From assembly GCA_022572105.1 (NCBI GenBank), contig JACZWN010000054.1, forward strand, positions 1-15,849: a stretch of 15,849 nucleotides of DNA, in the 5' to 3' direction. Origin of the DNA: Pseudomonadota bacterium (GTDB lineage: Bacteria; Pseudomonadota; Alphaproteobacteria; Kiloniellales; J153). The translations under genes and the position numbers were made by a program. Positions 15,010 through 15,849 of this stretch are shown here, piece after piece. Below the pieces are notes generated by a model. The model made no database searches. It worked only from the letters and a program-made list of their open reading frames with translations, and was not told the DNA's origin. Numbering within the stretch: position 1 is the first letter of the stretch; the number at the start of each line of letters is the position of its first letter.

Positions 15010-15039
15010 TTGACAGCGGGGCGGCCGATGCTTTTTATT
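15010..15039 (+). promoter_or_regulatory. Sigma-70 promoter upstream of the structured region and tRNA-Val
   Basis: TTGACA (15010-15015) is a perfect -35. A T-rich -10 (TTTTAT at 15033-15038, spacer 17, or TTTATT at 15034-15039) follows. RNA would begin near 15045, about three bases before the first inverted repeat described for 15045-15345. Confidence 0.55.
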
Positions 15040-15044
15040 CTCTA

Positions 15045-15345
15045 ACCGTCATGCACCTGCGCGTTCTCGTTGGTGATGCCCGGCGCCAAGTGACTCGGTT
15101 CGGCATCGGCGGTGAGGGGGGTGCATGGTCTGTTAGGTCGCGTGTGCATGACCCGACTCTGGGTCGGCGGCCTAGGCAGGTTTTCGAATCTCGGGCCACT
15201 ACCTGCGCGTGGGCGGGCGTCGCAAAACCTGCCAAACTCTTAAGGGCTTGCGGAGTGATCCTGGCACGTCCATTTATGGCCGGATCAGGAACGCTCCTTG
15301 GTATTAGGCGGTCCGGTGTTTCTACGTACCTGGGCATCACGCGAT
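15045..15345 (+). ncRNA. Candidate structured RNA of unknown family
   Basis: No convincing gene is present, but long perfect inverted repeats are. GTCATGCAC (15048-15056) pairs with GTGCATGAC (15144-15152), extended by CGCG/CGCG (15060-15063/15139-15142). GTGATGCCC (15073-15081) pairs with GGGCATCAC (15332-15340), crossing the first stem. GGCAGGTTTT (15175-15184) pairs with AAAACCTGCC (15224-15233). TGATCC-T-GGC (15256-15265) pairs with GCC-GGATCA (15279-15287). Alternatives exist: CATGCACC (15050-15057) with GGTGCATG (15120-15127), and GATGCC (15075-15080) with GGCATC (15102-15107). I recognise no tmRNA tag, RNase P core, SRP RNA core or riboswitch. It may be co-transcribed with the tRNA-Val gene that begins about 25 bases later. 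An RNA product is inferred. Confidence 0.45.
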
Positions 15346-15365
15346 CTGCGTTCGGCGATTAGCGC

Positions 15366-15441
15366 GGGCGATTAGCTCAGCTGGAAGAGCGTCTCGTTTA
15401 CACCGAGAAGGTCGGCGGTTCGATCCCGTCATCGCCCACCA
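15366..15441 (+). tRNA. tRNA-Val (anticodon UAC)
   Basis: The acceptor stem GGGCGAT (15366-15372) pairs with ATCGCCC (15431-15437), followed by encoded ACCA. The anticodon stem TCTCG/CGAGA holds the loop TTTACAC, giving anticodon TAC. The D arm (GCTCAGCTGGAAGAGC) and T arm (GGTTCGATCCC) are standard. The length is 76 nt with CCA. The position downstream of lon and hup is usual in this class. Confidence 0.97.
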
Positions 15442-15474
15442 TCGACAAACCCGCTTCACTCGTGCATCGCCCAG

Positions 15475-15491
15475 CCGCGCGCGAATCGCGG
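15475..15491 (+). terminator. Weak hairpin after tRNA-Val
   Basis: CCGCG (15475-15479) pairs with CGCGG (15487-15491), followed by AATTCTT. The stem is short and the T-run poor, so termination of the tRNA transcript here is only possible. Confidence 0.25.
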
Positions 15492-15516
15492 AATTCTTGC
15501 CGTGGCTCCCGCCCGC

Positions 15517-15531
15517 TTAACCGCCTGTTAA
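15517..15531. promoter_or_regulatory. Exact CtrA-type box upstream of the SciP-like gene
   Basis: TTAACCGCCTGTTAA matches TTAA-N7-TTAA exactly, and each half continues with CC. An A/T-rich -10 candidate (CATAAT, 15550-15555) lies 16 bases past TTAACC at 15528-15533. The next ATG is at 15594. In Caulobacter the sciP promoter is activated by CtrA, which supports the assignment. Confidence 0.65.
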
Positions 15532-15593
15532 CCCTACGACTCTAATACCCATAATAAAATTATCGAATAGCCTGCACGGGGGATCGGTTTTCG

Positions 15594-15849
15594 ATGTCAG
15601 AGCAAACCAACAGGCCGCGCCGGCCTGATCGGTCTGGACGAGGCCTGCACGCGCTACGGCATCACGATCGAGGAGTTCCTGTCCTGGCAGCGCCTGCTCG
15701 ACGAGCACGGCTTGCACGGACTGCGCGCCACGCGCCGGCAGGACTATCGCTGTTCGGCCCAGGGCGGGGGCGTTGCCGACGCGCAAGCCGGCCGGTGGGG
15801 ACGGATAGGAACCACCGACGCATGGCGTCCGACGTTCGCCGAACCGCGC
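15594..15849 (+). pseudogene. DUF1153/SciP-like gene, internally deleted and frameshifted, runs off the window
   Basis: From ATG 15594 the frame reads MSEQTNRPRR, a normal opening for this family, but the conserved remainder is in another frame from about 15622: GLIGLDEACTRYGITIEEFL, then SWQRLLDEHGLHGLRATRRQ and DYR (to 15750). This matches the helix-turn-helix core of DUF1153 proteins, whose Caulobacter member SciP represses CtrA-dependent transcription. The roughly 35 residues normally between (with PPP and RWVxRRKAEVV motifs) are missing, and the join does not keep the frame. After DYR the frame stays open to the window edge without the usual early stop. Either the gene is broken or the sequence has an assembly deletion near 15610-15622. 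Family call is good; functional state is unclear. Confidence 0.65.

Noticed and set aside
15045..15345. Two-piece (permuted) tmRNA
   Set aside because: No tag coding sequence of the AND-type is present and no paired tRNA-like ends could be built, although TTCGAATC resembles a T-loop.
15051..15362. 103-codon + frame between hup and tRNA-Val
   Set aside because: Third-position G/C is low for this genome, there is no Shine-Dalgarno site, no recognisable fold, and the same bases form long inverted repeats.

Overview
The window comes from a high-GC alphaproteobacterium, probably near Rhodospirillales/Kiloniellales. The genus cannot be read from the sequence. The main reasons are the block tig-clpP-clpX-lon-hup followed by tRNA-Val, an amino acid synthesis (DUF1185/AA_synth) protein, two exact TTAA-N7-TTAA motifs of the kind bound by the cell-cycle regulator CtrA, and a broken copy of a DUF1153 (SciP-type) gene. 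Both tRNA genes encode their CCA end.

Left part (1-5440), all genes on + except one: an exported Sel1-repeat/SPOR protein; an HpcH/HpaI-family aldolase lacking its centre; a triple 15-bp repeat rich in Shine-Dalgarno-like purines; an AA_synth protein; a headless cytochrome c fragment on the - strand; a dense palindromic intergenic element (about 2972-3088); the bifunctional NAD(P)H-hydrate epimerase/dehydratase (repairs damaged NAD(P)H); and an 88-residue conserved hypothetical protein behind an exact CtrA-type box. A 421-bp gap with strong hairpins follows.

Middle part (5441-14481): an AceE/transketolase-family thiamine enzyme with no E2 or E3 gene beside it, tRNA-Leu(UAG), then the proteostasis block: trigger factor, ClpP, ClpX and Lon. 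Trigger factor catches nascent chains, ClpXP and Lon remove damaged or regulated proteins. A good heat-shock (sigma-32 type) promoter precedes lon, and two near-CtrA boxes lie in the clpP-clpX gap. In Caulobacter ClpXP degrades CtrA, so this hints at feedback.

Right part (14482-15849): HU DNA-binding protein with a clear sigma-70 promoter, then about 370 bp without a convincing gene. This stretch has a TTGACA promoter and several long perfect inverted repeats, two of which cross, and is the best candidate here for an undescribed structured RNA. tRNA-Val(UAC) follows. The window ends in a DUF1153/SciP-like gene preceded by an exact CtrA box but broken by an internal deletion and frameshift.

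Three genes here (aldolase, cytochrome c, SciP-like) have lost internal or N-terminal segments. That is either real decay or an assembly problem, and should be settled from reads.
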